Shown here one piece after another: positions 5,793-6,916 of a stretch of 6,916 nucleotides of DNA; within the stretch, counting starts at the first letter, position 1, and every line of letters starts with the position of its first letter. Both the position numbers and the translations under genes were made by a program. A model generated the notes under the pieces. It was not told where the DNA came from and did not search any database. It worked only from the letters and a program-made list of their open reading frames with translations. Origin of the DNA: WRIS01 sp050945135 (GTDB lineage Bacteria > Actinomycetota > Coriobacteriia > Coriobacteriales > Eggerthellaceae); NCBI GenBank assembly GCA_050945135.1, contig JBMNSJ010000065.1:1-6916 (forward strand), given 5' to 3'.

Positions 5793-6260
5793 GTGGATAT
5801 ACCCGGTCAAGAGCAGGATATCGAAGCAATCATTCATGCCTCGATTGGCTACGATGAAGTATTCAGAAAGACGGCCTGGCGCAACAAGAAAGAGCTCGGA
5901 TTAACCAACAACCAAGTTGACGTGCTTGCTATTCTTGATATACACGGGCCTTTAAAAATGTCGGAATTGAGCGACAAGATGTATGTCGCGCGTGAGCAAG
6001 CAACGCGCACCGTAAAATCGCTTCAAGATCTTGGTCTTGTCGAAAGTGTTCGCTCGCAGGAAAACCGTAAGAACGTTGTTGCCTCTCTAACAACAAAAGG
6101 CAAAATGAGAATCGAAGATCACGTAAAGGAGTCTCACGAAATCCTCCGAAGCTATTTGGATAAACTAACACCCGAAGATCGCGAGGCGCTTATTCTCCAT
6201 TCCAGAGCTGCAGCAGACATCCTTAAGCGCAACAGCTTTTTCCCCGGCAGCAAACACTAA
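5793..6260 (+). CDS. MarR-family winged-helix transcriptional repressor
   Basis: From GTG 5793 the product has 155 residues, typical for MarR. The frame stays open upstream to a TTG at 5739, but that stretch translates the operator palindrome. GAGGAG (5775-5780) and GAGG (5785-5788) precede the GTG. The wHTH spans about 38-105: LTNNQVDVLAIL, MSELSDKMYVAREQATRTVKSL (recognition helix about 66-78), then LGLVESVRSQENRKNVVASLTTKG, where the wing has ENRK in place of the usual DxRD-like turn. The terminal helices (about 8-30 and 107-148) would form the dimer interface. There are no cysteines, so an OhrR-like thiol switch is excluded and ligand binding is more likely. It probably represses itself and the divergent exporter through O1 and O2. 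The effector is unknown. Confidence 0.9.
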   Translation: MDIPGQEQDIEAIIHASIGYDEVFRKTAWRNKKELGLTNNQVDVLAILDIHGPLKMSELSDKMYVAREQATRTVKSLQDLGLVESVRSQENRKNVVASLTTKGKMRIEDHVKESHEILRSYLDKLTPEDREALILHSRAAADILKRNSFFPGSKH

Positions 6261-6364
6261 ACACAGCTGAAAGACAAAGCGCATTCACGCTGAAGGCTAC
6301 AACTTCGTAGGGAGCTCCGCCTCCCCCTCAAAGGCCCTCCAGCTTCGCGGCTGAGAATAGCAGC

Positions 6365-6449
6365 AAAGTACGATAATTCTCGCTTGCTCAAATGCTGAAC
6401 TGGTATTTCTCAGAATTGTTGCGGCGAAATTGGACGCGATTCGTACTTT
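6365..6449. repeat. Inverted-repeat unit 1
   Basis: AAAGTACGA (6365-6373) is inverted as TCGTACTTT (6441-6449). Just inside, AATTCT (6375-6380) is inverted as AGAATT (6412-6417). The unit is 85 bp and could fold as a long imperfect hairpin. The same end motif recurs in the neighbouring unit. Confidence 0.5.
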
Positions 6450-6534
6450 ACCGCGACTTTGAGCCGTCCCCAGCAAAAGGCTCACATCCTCCTGCATGTT
6501 TCACTTTTACTTGCTATCTTGCCAAGAATTCTCG

Positions 6535-6634
6535 ATAGTACGCGATTATTTTAGCGTCCAACCAGCAAATTCGCACGAATCCTACGAGCTTCATTCCTTT
6601 TCGGTGCTTTGCTCGTCTTCGAATCGCGCACTTT
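6535..6634. repeat. Inverted-repeat unit 2
   Basis: ATAGTACGCGATTAT (6535-6549) is mirrored by CGAATCGCGCACTTT (6620-6634), which reads AAAGTGCGCGATTCG on the other strand. Inside, ACGAGC (6584-6589) is inverted as GCTCGT (6611-6616), and ATTCG-CA-CGAAT (6569-6580) is a small palindrome. The end motif is shared with unit 1. Confidence 0.45.
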
Positions 6635-6916
6635 CGCCAATTTTTGCCCTGGCAGCCCCGTCGAACGCATGCTTATCATCCCCAAGTAAAAATCGCACCG
6701 AAGCATCGTCTCAATTCGCAGCATTCCTTGCAGATGGTCTCCGGTGGACTTCCCCTAAATCCATATGTAGCAACAATTAAGGGAGATACAAAAAAAATGG
6801 CGCAGAAACAATTCCTAACAAGAAATCATTCCTACGCCACCTTGTGCGTGTTCAAAACTCTCTAAGTAGAACCACTCGAGAGAACGACAAATCTTTACAG
6901 GTCGTAATACATGTCA

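Larger units (their letters stand above)
6261..6916. other. 656 bp without a convincing gene
   Basis: Open frames here are short, Ser- or Arg-rich, and lack a well-placed ribosome site or recognisable domain. No tRNA, rRNA or strong terminator is visible. What stands out is a cluster of inverted repeats at 6365-6634, listed separately. Next to the MarR stop there is only a weak GC-rich hairpin (GGGAG 6310-6314 with CTCCC 6321-6325) lacking a T-run. From 6635 to the edge I see nothing I can support. Confidence 0.6.

Noticed and set aside
6297..6497. Minus-strand 66-codon frame starting MQEDVSLLLGTAQSRGK
   Set aside because: No ribosome site before its ATG (the AGGAGG lies after the start), no domain, and it runs across inverted-repeat unit 1. 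If the repeat proves multi-copy, this frame will recur with it without being a real gene.
6496..6780. Plus-strand 94-codon frame
   Set aside because: Very Ser-rich with no domain or ribosome site, and it overlaps the structured repeat; it looks like a chance frame.
6797..6865. 22-codon frame (MAQKQFLTRNHSY...) after GGGAG at 6781-6785
   Set aside because: The ribosome site is weak and 11 nt away; there is no promoter and nothing downstream in the window that it could lead into.

Overview
The window (about 48% G+C by eye) reads as a dense bacterial chromosome segment from a strict anaerobe. The protein types (MvhD/Flx-type electron-transfer subunits, strong AGGAGG ribosome sites, GTG starts) would fit Coriobacteriia (Eggerthellaceae-like) or a mid-G+C Firmicute. 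I cannot settle the taxon from sequence alone.

Region 1 (1-3146, + strand) is one tightly packed operon whose start lies upstream of the window. It encodes an MvhD-type [2Fe-2S] protein (5' end cut off), an FdhB/FrhB-like double [4Fe-4S] protein, a sulfhydrogenase-beta/AsrA-like double [4Fe-4S] protein and a HydG/AsrB/PyrK-like FAD-NAD(P)-[2Fe-2S] protein. The genes overlap by 1 or 8 nt or are 12 nt apart. Together they match the parts of an Flx (flavin oxidoreductase) NAD(P)H module that hands electrons through MvhD to HdrA-type flavin-based bifurcation complexes. The expected HdrA/B/C partners are not in the window and would have to lie upstream. The operon ends at a strong intrinsic terminator (about 3176-3225).

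Region 2 (3226-3734) holds an inverted-repeat block overlapping the -35 box of a good sigma70-type promoter, followed by a small three-helix membrane protein of the DUF1648 type.

Region 3 (3785-6260) is a divergent regulator/transporter pair. A 14-helix DHA2-type MFS exporter with a C-terminal CBS pair lies on the - strand, and a MarR-family repressor on the + strand. The space between them contains two near-identical palindromic operators (TTGAYAATTRTCAA, centres 35 bp apart) and two promoters that point at each other, so the predicted transcript 5' ends overlap. This is a strong case for autoregulated, ligand-relieved control of efflux.

Region 4 (6261-6916) has no convincing gene. It carries two adjacent units of 85-100 bp, each bounded by an inverted copy of the same motif (about AAAGTRCG followed by an AT-containing tail) with further inverted pairs inside. 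This suggests a dispersed structured repeat or a decayed element rather than coding DNA.
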